Source: Rhodococcoides fascians A44A | GTDB lineage: Bacteria; Actinomycetota; Actinomycetes; Mycobacteriales; Mycobacteriaceae | Assembly (NCBI RefSeq): GCF_000760735.1 | Contig: NZ_JMEX01000007.1 | Coordinates: 283,490 to 347,489 of the forward strand | Direction: 5' to 3' | Length of the DNA stretch: 64,000 nucleotides | Shown: positions 8,740-16,149 of the stretch, piece after piece | Position numbering within the stretch: the stretch's first letter is position 1 | Layout: each line of letters opens with the position of its first letter | Position numbers and translations under genes: made by a program | The notes under the pieces: model-generated | Databases searched by the model: none | Seen by the model: only the letters and a program-made list of their open reading frames with translations | What the model was told of the DNA's origin: nothing

Positions 8740-8864
8740 CGTTCCCCTGCTCTGATCGGCGGTTCTATGCTGCGCGTCATAGTACCGGACTCGAGTAGTT
8801 TCACCGATCCGCCCGCTGTTCCCTCGCGCATACAGTCGTTCGACATCGAACGAAAGGACCGGCC

Positions 8865-9632
8865 ATGCCGAAGGTCACGAAATGGGCGCTTCCGTTGTTG
8901 GTGGCTCTCTGCCTCTCCGGTTGTGCGTTCGAGCCGCTGTCCAGGTTCTTCGGAGCGGACGCGGACAAGTACTTCGACGATCCGCGGGTCGTCGCTCTGC
9001 TGGACGCCGCGCAGAAGGGGAACCTGGACGAGGTGCGTTCCCTCGTCGAGGACGGCGCAGACATCGAGTCGCCGAGCAACGACCACGACCCCAAACGCGC
9101 AGCGATCACACCTTTGCTGTGGGCGGTCGAGTTCGGTTCGGCGTCGACGGTGACCACTCTCCTGGAGGCCGGAGCCGACGCCCGCGCCCAGACCGTCGGT
9201 GGCTACAACGCCCTCAACTATGCAGTGCTGCGAGACGACATCGAATCCGTGGAGGCGCTGCTGAACTGGGATGCAACCCTCGTCGACTCACCGGACCGCT
9301 TCGGCGGCAACGCCGTTCACGGCATCGCGCTGTATGGCCGCGAGGACATGCTCGACGTGATGATCGACGCGGGGGCGTCACTCGACACCCGTCAGACCGT
9401 GAGTCGCCAGACTCCGTTGTTCTCGGCGGCGGCCGTGAACAACGTCGACATGTGCCTGCGGCTCGTGAAAGCCGGAGCCGACGCCGGTCTTCGTAACGAC
9501 ACCGGTGAGACGTTCCTGCCCTCGCTGTTCCGGACGAACGACACAGTGATGAATCGCGACTTCCTGTCCTCACGCGAGAAGCTGGTCGACGAGATGCGTG
9601 CGCGAGGATTTCCGGTCGAGACCGGCCGATGA
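8865..9632 (+). CDS. Ankyrin-repeat lipoprotein
   Basis: A 255-residue protein. Residues 1-19 form a lipoprotein signal peptide ending LCLSGC, so Cys20 should be lipidated. Residues about 45-220 are ankyrin repeats, recognised from units such as NLDEVRSLVEDGADIE, TPLLWAVEFGSASTV, TLLEAGADARA and NALNYAVLRDDIESVEALL. Ankyrin arrays bind other proteins, so this is probably an outer-face binding or inhibitory partner. The gene has an isolated promoter region (8740-8864) and no operon partner that suggests its ligand. Confidence 0.82.
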   Translation: MPKVTKWALPLLVALCLSGCAFEPLSRFFGADADKYFDDPRVVALLDAAQKGNLDEVRSLVEDGADIESPSNDHDPKRAAITPLLWAVEFGSASTVTTLLEAGADARAQTVGGYNALNYAVLRDDIESVEALLNWDATLVDSPDRFGGNAVHGIALYGREDMLDVMIDAGASLDTRQTVSRQTPLFSAAAVNNVDMCLRLVKAGADAGLRNDTGETFLPSLFRTNDTVMNRDFLSSREKLVDEMRARGFPVETGR

Positions 9633-9686
9633 TTCCGCCGCTCGGGGCGAGTCTCACCATGTAACCGACCAGAGAGGTACGACGTC

Positions 9687-10214
9687 ATGGCAACTCTGCT
9701 GTATTCGGCGACGATGTCGCTCGACGGATTCATCGCCGGTAGAGGCGGGGACATGTCCTGGCTGAGCGAGTACGTGGGGGAGCCGAACGAGGCTGCGGAT
9801 CGATTGCTGTCCCGAATCGGGGCCATTCTGTGTGGAGCCGTCACCTTCTTCGGCGACGACCCCAATCGAGGCACGGATGCCGAGGGTGCGTTCGGTGGCC
9901 AGTACGACGGCCCCACCGTGCTGCTGACGCATCGACCTCCGGTGAATCCCATTCCCGGGGTCTCGGTCGCCACCGACCTGCACGCAGCCGTCGAACGCGC
10001 TGCCGCTGCGGCGGGGGAGCAGTATGTCAACGTGCTGGGTGCCGATGTCGCCCGGCAGTGCATCGACGAAGGACTGCTCGACGAGATCCTGGTCTTCACG
10101 GCGCCGGTTCTCCTCGGCGACGGTGTGCGTCTCTTCGACCGCCCCGGTGGTGAACGGGTGACCCTCGAACGCATCCCCGGTGAAGTCGAGAACTGGTACC
10201 GCGTGCTTCGCTGA
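9687..10214 (+). CDS. Dihydrofolate-reductase-like protein (RibD C-terminal domain)
   Basis: A 175-residue protein of the RibD_C/DHFR-like superfamily of NADPH-dependent reductases. The family's start is clear (LLYSATMSLDGFIAG), followed by the nucleotide-binding area around LTHRPP and the closing YVNVLGADVARQCIDEGLLDEI and PVLLGDGVRLFD. It is too short and too divergent to be RibD itself, so a small-molecule reductase of unknown substrate is the safest call. GAGAGG lies about 9 bases before the ATG. It stands alone between the ankyrin lipoprotein and the DUF998 gene. Confidence 0.85.
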   Translation: MATLLYSATMSLDGFIAGRGGDMSWLSEYVGEPNEAADRLLSRIGAILCGAVTFFGDDPNRGTDAEGAFGGQYDGPTVLLTHRPPVNPIPGVSVATDLHAAVERAAAAAGEQYVNVLGADVARQCIDEGLLDEILVFTAPVLLGDGVRLFDRPGGERVTLERIPGEVENWYRVLR

Positions 10215-10232
10215 AGCGGCCTGCGCGGTTCT

Positions 10233-10964
10233 GTGACTTCCACGTCGGTGACGAGCCTGAAGTCGGATTCTTCGGGCACAGTGGATCGGGTGACGATCGA
10301 TATCCCGCGCCTCGTGCGACCCGCCTCGGCCGGTGCCGTCGCCATCATCCTCGGTTCCATCCTCGTGCTCGTGCTGGACATTCACACCGCGGCGAGCAAT
10401 GCCAGCCACCTGCGTCGAACCATCAGTGAGTACGGCCTCGGCGCCCAGCAGTGGGTCTTCACCGCAGGAGTGCTGCTTCTTGCGCTGGGATCCGCCGCGA
10501 CGCTGGTGGCTGCGGTTCGCACCGGGTTGGTCAGGCCACGATCGACAGCGGCGGTCGCCCTGACGCTGTGGACCGTCGGCCTCGTCGCCGTTGTCGCCGT
10601 CCCCAAACAGGATTGGAGCAACGACGCCACACTCGGGCTCGGCGGTGCCATCCACCGGGCCGGTGCGGCAATGGCGTTCGTGAGCGTGCCGATCGCCGTG
10701 ATCGCCTTCGCTCTGCCGTGGTTACGCGACGGGCGGTGGGGTGTTCGAGCGCGGTCGACGCTCGGCCTGGCATTCCTGTCGGTGGCCACGTTGCTCCCCA
10801 TCCTGTACGCGCTCGTCGTCGGCGCGACCACGACGACTCCCTGGTACCGGGTCGTCACGCTGGGTTACGTCGAGCGCGCCCTGGTGGTCGCCGAGGTGCT
10901 GGCGCTCATCTCGCTGGCCCTCTGGGTTCGGGCGGCGTCGGCGAACAGGGTGCGCGAGCGTTAA
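10233..10964 (+). CDS. DUF998 family membrane protein
   Basis: A 243-residue integral membrane protein with a short cytoplasmic N-terminus and about six hydrophobic segments, the first being AGAVAIILGSILVLVLDI and the last ALVVAEVLALISLALWV. This layout and the motif LRRTISEYGLG match DUF998, a family without a defined role. It starts with GTG, 18 bases after the previous stop. Its last 4 bases overlap, tail to tail, the end of the CGNR gene. Confidence 0.75.
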   Translation: MTSTSVTSLKSDSSGTVDRVTIDIPRLVRPASAGAVAIILGSILVLVLDIHTAASNASHLRRTISEYGLGAQQWVFTAGVLLLALGSAATLVAAVRTGLVRPRSTAAVALTLWTVGLVAVVAVPKQDWSNDATLGLGGAIHRAGAAMAFVSVPIAVIAFALPWLRDGRWGVRARSTLGLAFLSVATLLPILYALVVGATTTTPWYRVVTLGYVERALVVAEVLALISLALWVRAASANRVRER

Positions 10965-11494
10965 GTTCCGGCCTGCCTCGTCCGGTACGCCGCGACGGCG
11001 GTGCGGTTACCGCACGCTGTGCTGCAGAACTTGCGCGATCGATTACGCGAGAGGTCGAGCACGATGCCCTCGCAGTCGGCTGCACAGATGGTCAGACGAG
11101 AGAATTCGTCGGCGCGGATGACGTCGATCATCGCCATCGCGGTCTCGACGGCGATGCGTCGCGCAAGGGGACTGTCGTCGCTGACCGCGTGCAGGTGCCA
11201 GTCGGTCTCGCCGTGGCGGACCAGTCGGGGCAAGGCGCAGGCGTCGGCCAGGATCGTGTTGACGAGCTCCACCGCAGTGTCACGGTCGCTCGTCAGCAAG
11301 GTCCGCAACGACGGACGTAGGGCGCGGACGGCATCGAGCTCGGCTGCGTCGCCGTCAAAACGTCCCGTGTAGTGGTGTCGGGCGAAGAACTCCTTCAGCT
11401 GGTCCCGGGTCACGAGTGTGTCGGGATCCTCGCCCGAGTTGGCCAAGGCTACGGCGGACACCAGCGCACCTGCGGTGTCATCGGTGAAGACCAT
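10961..11494 (-). CDS. CGNR zinc-finger protein (ABATE domain), putative regulator
   Basis: A 177-residue predicted DNA-binding regulator. The N-terminal half resembles the ABATE domain (FTDDTAGALVSAVALANS). The C-terminal CGNR zinc finger has the Cys pairs CAADC and CSTAC followed by GNR (FCSTACGNRTAVAAYRTRQ). It is divergent from an EamA-type exporter with only 38 bases between the two start codons. This arrangement suggests that the CGNR protein controls the exporter and itself, though this is inferred from position only. Confidence 0.86.
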   Translation of the reverse strand: MVFTDDTAGALVSAVALANSGEDPDTLVTRDQLKEFFARHHYTGRFDGDAAELDAVRALRPSLRTLLTSDRDTAVELVNTILADACALPRLVRHGETDWHLHAVSDDSPLARRIAVETAMAMIDVIRADEFSRLTICAADCEGIVLDLSRNRSRKFCSTACGNRTAVAAYRTRQAGT

Positions 11495-11495
11495 G

Positions 11496-11524
11496 TTGAC
11501 ACCTTACCAATCGGTTCCTACTGT
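11496..11524 (+). promoter_or_regulatory. Promoter of the EamA gene, probably leaderless
   Basis: TTGACA (11496-11501), a 17-base spacer and TACTGT (11519-11524) form a near-consensus promoter. The ATG follows after only 8 bases, where transcription should begin, so the mRNA is expected to have little or no leader. No ribosome-binding site is present, in agreement. The -35 abuts the start codon of the divergent CGNR gene. Confidence 0.65.
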
Positions 11525-11532
11525 AATGAGCC

Positions 11533-12492
11533 ATGACGGCGTTGACCAATGACGGAACTCCTTTGGGTGGGATGGCAGCCACTCCATCCAGGCTGGCCTC
11601 GGGCCTGGGATTGGCGGTTGTCTCATCGGCTGCGTTCGGGCTGTCCGGGCCGCTGGCGAAGAGCCTGCTCGACGCCGGGTGGACGGCTGGGTCCGCCGTC
11701 ACGGCCAGGATCATGATCGCCGCCGCCGTCCTTCTGGTTCCCGGCATGTTCGCGCTACGGGGACGGTGGGCACTGCTGTCGAAGAATCTGCGCACCATCC
11801 TCGCCTACGGCGTGTTCGCCGTCGCCGGTTGCCAGTTGGCATTCTTCAACGCGGTGAACTACATGCCGGTCGGGGTGGCGCTGCTCATCGAATTCACCTC
11901 TCCGGTGGCAGTCATCGGGTGGATGTGGTTGCGGCGAGGGCAGCGCCCGACGCTGGTGACGGTCGGTGGCGCTGCCGTCGCCGCCGTCGGCCTGTTCCTG
12001 GTGCTCGATCTCGTGTCCGGTGCTTCGTTGGATCTCCTCGGGGTCCTGTGGGCGCTGGCAGCAATGGCGGGCGCGGCCGTGTACTGGATCATGTCCGCCG
12101 ACGAGGGAAACGGGCTGCCCCCGTTGACGCTGGCCGCTGCCGGATTGCTGTGCGGCGGAACGATTCTGCTCGTCGCAGGCGCGCTCGGAGTGGTTCCCTT
12201 CGCGGCGAACACCGACGATGTCGTCCTCGCCGGCGCGACCATGCCCTGGTGGGGGTCTGTCCTCGGGCTGGGAATCGTGACGGCAGCGCTGGCCTACGTC
12301 TGCGGAATTGCCGCCATTCGCAGGCTGGGGTCGAGACTCGCGTCGTTCGTCGGGCTCACGGAAGTGGTGTCGGCTCTGCTCTTCGCCTGGCTGCTTCTCG
12401 GTGAAACGCCACGGCTCGTTCAGATCTCGGGCGGCGTTCTCATCCTGATCGGAGTCATCGTGGTCAAGCTGGGTGAGCCGCGTAACCCGTGA
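11533..12492 (+). CDS. EamA-family (DMT superfamily) transporter
   Basis: A 319-residue membrane protein with about ten transmembrane helices arranged as two EamA repeats, as in RhtA/RhaT-type exporters of amino acids or other metabolites. The first repeat includes AAFGLSGPLAKSLLDAGW and NAVNYMPVGVALLIEFTSPV; the second ends with TEVVSALLFAWLLLGE and GGVLILIGVIVVKLG, both highly typical. The gene is divergent from a CGNR zinc-finger gene and appears to be transcribed from a leaderless promoter (11496-11524). Substrate unknown. Confidence 0.88.
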   Translation: MTALTNDGTPLGGMAATPSRLASGLGLAVVSSAAFGLSGPLAKSLLDAGWTAGSAVTARIMIAAAVLLVPGMFALRGRWALLSKNLRTILAYGVFAVAGCQLAFFNAVNYMPVGVALLIEFTSPVAVIGWMWLRRGQRPTLVTVGGAAVAAVGLFLVLDLVSGASLDLLGVLWALAAMAGAAVYWIMSADEGNGLPPLTLAAAGLLCGGTILLVAGALGVVPFAANTDDVVLAGATMPWWGSVLGLGIVTAALAYVCGIAAIRRLGSRLASFVGLTEVVSALLFAWLLLGETPRLVQISGGVLILIGVIVVKLGEPRNP

Positions 12493-12588
12493 ATGCCGCA
12501 CATATCCGAACACGCCCCCGCCGGCGGTCAGGCTCCTAGGATTGTCGTCGAACCCCGAAGTGGCCGGCACCGAGCGCGAGGAGACATC

Positions 12589-12999
12589 ATGACGACCCGC
12601 CTGAATCCGTATCTCAACTTTCGCGGCGACGCCCGTGAGGCACTGCAGTTCTACCACTCCGTGTTCGGAGGCGAGCTCACTCTCAACACGTTCGCAGACT
12701 TCGGTGCGAGCGACGACCCGGCCGAGAAAGACCAGATCATGCACGGCCAACTCGTCTCGCCCAGCGGTCTGACTCTGATGGGTGCGGACACGCCGTCGAG
12801 CATGAACCTGAACGTCGGCGACAACATCTCCGTCTCGCTCAGTGGCGAAGACGAGGCCGAATTGACCGGATACTGGAACACACTGGCCGACGGGGCACAG
12901 AACACGATGGGTCTGAACAAGGCCCCGTGGGGTGACACCTTCGGCATGCTCACCGACAGATTCGGCATCAACTGGCTGGTCAACATCGCAGGTTCGTGA
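12589..12999 (+). CDS. VOC family protein (PhnB/glyoxalase-like)
   Basis: A 136-residue protein of the vicinal-oxygen-chelate superfamily, PhnB-like branch. It starts LNPYLNFRGDAREALQFYHSVFGG and ends WGDTFGMLTDRFGINWLVNI, both hallmark positions of that branch. The ATG at 12589 has GAGGAG 6 bases upstream; an in-frame codon at 12493 lacks any site. A second VOC gene follows 19 bases after its stop, so the two are probably cotranscribed. No metal-dependent activity can be predicted. Confidence 0.88.
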   Translation: MTTRLNPYLNFRGDAREALQFYHSVFGGELTLNTFADFGASDDPAEKDQIMHGQLVSPSGLTLMGADTPSSMNLNVGDNISVSLSGEDEAELTGYWNTLADGAQNTMGLNKAPWGDTFGMLTDRFGINWLVNIAGS

Positions 13000-13018
13000 T
13001 GGAAAGTAGGCTGCCGAC

Positions 13019-13378
13019 ATGGCCGAGAACATGCACCATCGACTGAACTACATCGAACTGACAGTGACAGACCTGGCCGCAGCTCAGGCCTTCTATTCCG
13101 GCGCATTCGGCTGGGGGTTCAACAATTACGGGCCCGAGTACGCCGGAATCCAAGGCGCCGACGGGGACGAGGTCGGTGGTCTCGCGCTCTCCACCGAACC
13201 ACGCCCGACCGGTGGCCCGTTCGTTCTGCTCTACTCCGACGACCTGGAAGCGTCACTGGACGCAGTGACCGCAGCCGGCGGTGAAGTGGTCAACGGGCCG
13301 TACGAATTCCCCGGAGGTCGACGCTTTCACTTCACCGACCCGAGCGGAAACGAACTGGGAATCTGGGCGGCGCAGTAG
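13019..13378 (+). CDS. VOC family protein
   Basis: A 119-residue glyoxalase/bleomycin-resistance-type protein. The fold is visible from HRLNYIELTVTDLAAAQAFY to FHFTDPSGNELGIW, where the DPSGN turn and terminal Glu are typical of VOC members. It follows another VOC gene closely. Members bind or convert small molecules such as toxins or aldehydes; no substrate is suggested here. It converges on the AHSA1 gene with 10 bases between stops. Confidence 0.85.
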   Translation: MAENMHHRLNYIELTVTDLAAAQAFYSGAFGWGFNNYGPEYAGIQGADGDEVGGLALSTEPRPTGGPFVLLYSDDLEASLDAVTAAGGEVVNGPYEFPGGRRFHFTDPSGNELGIWAAQ

Positions 13379-13388
13379 TTTCCGGCCG

Positions 13389-13874
13389 CTACCCAGCAAG
13401 CACGGCGTCGATCTGCCCCATGGCGAGGCTCATGCCTTCCTCCATGCCCATCTCGATGAGCGTGTTCATCTGCTCGGCACTGACGAAGGTCGCGACCGTC
13501 GTCATGCGGGTACGTCCGTCGACGTCCTCGAGCGTGACGGCGGTCTTCGTGACGCCAAAGTTGTCGATGGGGTTCCAGTCGTCGTCGGCGAAACCGTCGT
13601 CGAACGACAGGCTCGACGGAGCGTCCAGTGACGTGATGCGCCACCAACCGCGGGCCTTCTCGCCGTCGGGACCGGTCATGTAATAGAGCGCCTTGCCACC
13701 TTCGACGAACTCGTGGGTGTCGAAGGTCGCGGGCCAGGTCGGTGGGCCCCACCAGCGTTCGAGCTGACGAGGGTCGGCCCAGATCTGCCACACCCGGTCG
13801 ACTGTCGCGTCGAACTCGACGACGATCGTGAAGTTCAGTCGGTCGGGGTTCTGTGTTGTGCTGATGACGCTCAT
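13389..13874 (-). CDS. SRPBCC/AHSA1-domain protein
   Basis: A 161-residue START-like protein of the AHSA1 (activator of Hsp90 ATPase homologue) group, a hydrophobic-cavity fold that binds lipophilic ligands. Typical segments are VVEFDATVDRVWQIWADPRQLERWWGPP and the closing EEGMSLAMGQIDAVL. Its ATG overlaps the end of the upstream ArsR gene by 4 bases (ATGA), making a regulator/effector pair. The next two leftward genes repeat the same arrangement. Confidence 0.88.
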   Translation of the reverse strand: MSVISTTQNPDRLNFTIVVEFDATVDRVWQIWADPRQLERWWGPPTWPATFDTHEFVEGGKALYYMTGPDGEKARGWWRITSLDAPSSLSFDDGFADDDWNPIDNFGVTKTAVTLEDVDGRTRMTTVATFVSAEQMNTLIEMGMEEGMSLAMGQIDAVLAG

Positions 13875-14218
13875 GAGGGTTCTCCCTGGTCTTCGGCGAG
13901 GATATCGGCGATCCGGTCGACGCGTCGGCGCCAGATCGTTTCGTACTCGGCCAGCAGTGCTCGTGCTCTTTCGATGCCTACCAAATGAATTCGCACGATC
14001 TGCTCCCGTCCGCGCTTCTCTTTGCTCACGACCGAAGCGCGTTCCAAAATCGCAACGTGCTTCTGCACGGCCGCGAAACTCATGGAGTAGTGAGCGGCGA
14101 GCGAGGACACCGAATGCTCGTTCCGTAGAAGCCTGGACACGATGTCGCGCCGAGTGGTGTCCGCGAACGCCTGGAAGAGGCGGTCGAGATCGGCATCGCT
14201 CACTTCATCTACAACCAT
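13871..14218 (-). CDS. ArsR-family transcriptional regulator
   Basis: A winged-helix ArsR-type repressor of 115 residues. The DNA-binding part reads LFQAFADTTRRDIVSRLL, then SVSSLAAHYSMSFAAVQKHVAIL. No metal-binding Cys motif is present, so it likely responds to an organic signal. I chose the ATG at 14218 because a perfect inverted repeat (14210-14227) overlaps it; an in-frame ATG at 14248 is possible but lacks a ribosome-binding site. It is translationally coupled to the AHSA1 gene at 13389. Confidence 0.85.
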   Translation of the reverse strand: MVVDEVSDADLDRLFQAFADTTRRDIVSRLLRNEHSVSSLAAHYSMSFAAVQKHVAILERASVVSKEKRGREQIVRIHLVGIERARALLAEYETIWRRRVDRIADILAEDQGEPS

Positions 14219-14227
14219 TTGGTTGTA
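14210..14227. promoter_or_regulatory. Inverted-repeat operator of the first ArsR-AHSA1 pair
   Basis: TACAACCATTTGGTTGTA has two perfect 8-base arms around a 2-base centre. It covers the ArsR start codon region, which would allow autorepression. Assignment to this ArsR protein is from position. Confidence 0.72.
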
Positions 14228-14272
14228 CGTTAGGCGGTCGGTCGGCATCGGTCAAGGGTCGAGGACTTCCTG

Positions 14273-14740
14273 TCAGGCCTCGGTCAGTTCGGCGAGCTGC
14301 CGGGTGACGGTTCCCCACCCGTCGTGAAAACCGAGCTCGACGTGCTGCGCAGCCGTGGCTGCATCCTTGTGCATGACCGTCGCGAGATACTCGGTCCCGT
14401 CCGGGTGGTCGGCGAACGTGATGACGGCAGTGATGAACGGGTCGGTAGCCGGTCGCCAGCCTGCAGTGAGTGCATTCGTGAACACCAATCGTTCCCCGTC
14501 GACGACGTCGAGGAAGCATCCCGCGATGTGCGGCCCGAACGTCTCTTCTGTCTCACTGATCTCGGTGACGAACGATCCACCCGGTCGCAGGTCGAGGTCG
14601 ACGACACGTGCCGTAGCGGGCTTCGGGACCCACCACTGTTCCAGCTGGGAGGGTGTCGTCCAGGCTTTCCACACTCGTGTGCGTGGTGCGCGAATGATCC
14701 GAGAGACGGTCAGATCGAGGTCGGATTGCGTGTGTGTCAT
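14273..14740 (-). CDS. SRPBCC/AHSA1-domain protein (second copy)
   Basis: A 155-residue AHSA1-type protein with DLTVSRIIRAPRTRVWKAWT and SQLEQWWVPKP near the start, then FHDGWGTVTRQLAELTEA at the end, the usual last helix of the family. It overlaps the upstream ArsR gene by 4 bases (ATGA). It is divergent in sequence from the pair at 13389-14218, so the two pairs are old paralogues or independent recruits rather than a recent duplication. Confidence 0.88.
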   Translation of the reverse strand: MTHTQSDLDLTVSRIIRAPRTRVWKAWTTPSQLEQWWVPKPATARVVDLDLRPGGSFVTEISETEETFGPHIAGCFLDVVDGERLVFTNALTAGWRPATDPFITAVITFADHPDGTEYLATVMHKDAATAAQHVELGFHDGWGTVTRQLAELTEA

Positions 14741-15072
14741 GACGGCTCCTGTGTTTCGGTGACGAACTGTTCGAGACGGTCGGTGTGCGCTTCCCAGGTG
14801 GAACGCTGCTTCTCGAGCCACATTTCGACCGCGGAGAATGGATCCGCGACGAGCGTGCAGATACGTGTTCGCCCGGTCTTGTGGGTCAGAATGCACCCGC
14901 TGTCCTCCAGCAGGCGGATGTGTTTCAGGAAGGACGGTAGGGCCATGGAGAACGGCTCGGCCAACTCTCCGACGCTTGCCGGCCCTCGTCCGAGGCGTGC
15001 GAGAACGGCCCGTCGGGTGGGATCGGACAGTGCGTGGAAGACGAGATCGAGCGTCGGCGAAAACTGAGCCAT
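14737..15072 (-). CDS. ArsR-family transcriptional regulator (second copy)
   Basis: A 111-residue ArsR-type repressor: LVFHALSDPTRRAVLARLG, then SVGELAEPFSMALPSFLKHI and a wing with HKTGRTRIC. The ATG at 15072 is used rather than an in-frame TTG at 15087 because the family starts here. There is no clear ribosome-binding site, so a leaderless message is possible. A long perfect inverted repeat (15091-15120) lies between it and the divergent oxygenase at 15124. Confidence 0.87.
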   Translation of the reverse strand: MAQFSPTLDLVFHALSDPTRRAVLARLGRGPASVGELAEPFSMALPSFLKHIRLLEDSGCILTHKTGRTRICTLVADPFSAVEMWLEKQRSTWEAHTDRLEQFVTETQEPS

Positions 15073-15090
15073 AAGGCAAACTATCAACGT

Positions 15091-15120
15091 CTAATGGTTA
15101 GCGCAAGGGCTAACCATTAG
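15091..15120. promoter_or_regulatory. Long inverted-repeat operator between ArsR and 2OG-oxygenase genes
   Basis: Two perfect 12-base arms, CTAATGGTTAGC and GCTAACCATTAG, are separated by six bases. The repeat ends 3 bases before the oxygenase start codon, so a bound protein could block both divergent genes. It shares the TGGTT core with the other ArsR operator at 14210, but not the rest. Confidence 0.78.
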
Positions 15121-15123
15121 CGG

Positions 15124-16146
15124 ATGTCGATGCGGAGTTCGATACTGGACAGCATGCTTCCGGTTCTCGACCTCACACACGCGGACTCCGACCCGGTGCG
15201 CTTTCGCGCCGATCTGCTCGCCGCCGCCCACGAATCCGGGTTCTTCTACCTGACCGGCCACGGGGTGTCCGGATCCCGAATCGCAGAGGTGTTGCGCCTG
15301 GCACGGGAGTTCTTCGCCCTGGACGACGGCGCCAAGGACGAGATCTCGCAACTGAAAAGTCCGCAGTTCCGTGGATACTCGCGTCTCGGTGGAGAGCTCA
15401 CCAACGGACGAACCGACTGGCGCGAACAGATCGACATCGGCCCCGAACGTGCCCTCGTCGACGGGGCAGAGGGCTACTGGCACTTGCAGGGTCCGAACCT
15501 CTGGCCGTCGGCGCTGCCGAAACTGCGTCCCGCGTTCGAAGCATGGGAACAGGAACTGTCCGACGTAGGCCTGCGGCTGCTACGACAATGGGCAACGGCC
15601 CTCGGTGCCGAACCCGGCGTGTTCGACGACGCGTTCGCACACAACCCGGCAACCCTGATCAAGGTGGTGCGGTACCCCGGAAGCTCCGAGAACCCGCAAG
15701 GAGTGGGTGCGCACAAGGATTCGGGAGTGTTGACGTTGCTGCTCGTCGAGCCGGACTCCCGAGGCCTACAGGTGGAGCTCTCGCCGGACGAGTGGATCGA
15801 CGTTCCGCCCGTCCAGGACGCGTTCATCGTCAACATCGGAGAGCTCCTCGAAGTGGCAACGCAGGGATATCTGCGTGCCACCCGCCACCGCGTCGTCGCG
15901 CCCAGCGAGGGCACCGACCGAGTATCCATTCCGTTCTTCCTCAATCCAGCCCTCGACGCCGTGATTCCCATTGTCGAACTGCCGGACGAACTCGCCGCTC
16001 GAAGCCGGGGCGTCGAGGACGATCCCACCAACCCCATCTTCGCGACCTACGGCGAGAACGCATGGAAGTCGCGAACACGAGCCCACCCGGATGTCGCCGA
16101 GATTCACCACGGCATCACGGCGACCGGTCCGGGCCCGGCGTACTGA
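15124..16146 (+). CDS. Isopenicillin-N-synthase-like 2-oxoglutarate/Fe(II) oxygenase
   Basis: A non-haem iron, 2-oxoglutarate-dependent oxygenase of up to 340 residues. The N-terminal DIOX_N region starts LPVLDLTHADSDPVRF and contains ESGFFYLTGHGV. The catalytic jelly roll shows the iron ligands His and Asp in GAHKDSGVLTLLL and the distal His in RATRHRVV, with the 2-oxoglutarate-binding Arg likely in DRVSIPFF. The start may be ATG 15124 or ATG 15154; the operator at 15091-15120 abuts the first. Substrate unknown; plausible neighbours in function are the ArsR and AHSA1 genes. Confidence 0.88.
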   Translation: MSMRSSILDSMLPVLDLTHADSDPVRFRADLLAAAHESGFFYLTGHGVSGSRIAEVLRLAREFFALDDGAKDEISQLKSPQFRGYSRLGGELTNGRTDWREQIDIGPERALVDGAEGYWHLQGPNLWPSALPKLRPAFEAWEQELSDVGLRLLRQWATALGAEPGVFDDAFAHNPATLIKVVRYPGSSENPQGVGAHKDSGVLTLLLVEPDSRGLQVELSPDEWIDVPPVQDAFIVNIGELLEVATQGYLRATRHRVVAPSEGTDRVSIPFFLNPALDAVIPIVELPDELAARSRGVEDDPTNPIFATYGENAWKSRTRAHPDVAEIHHGITATGPGPAY

Positions 16147-16149
16147 GGG

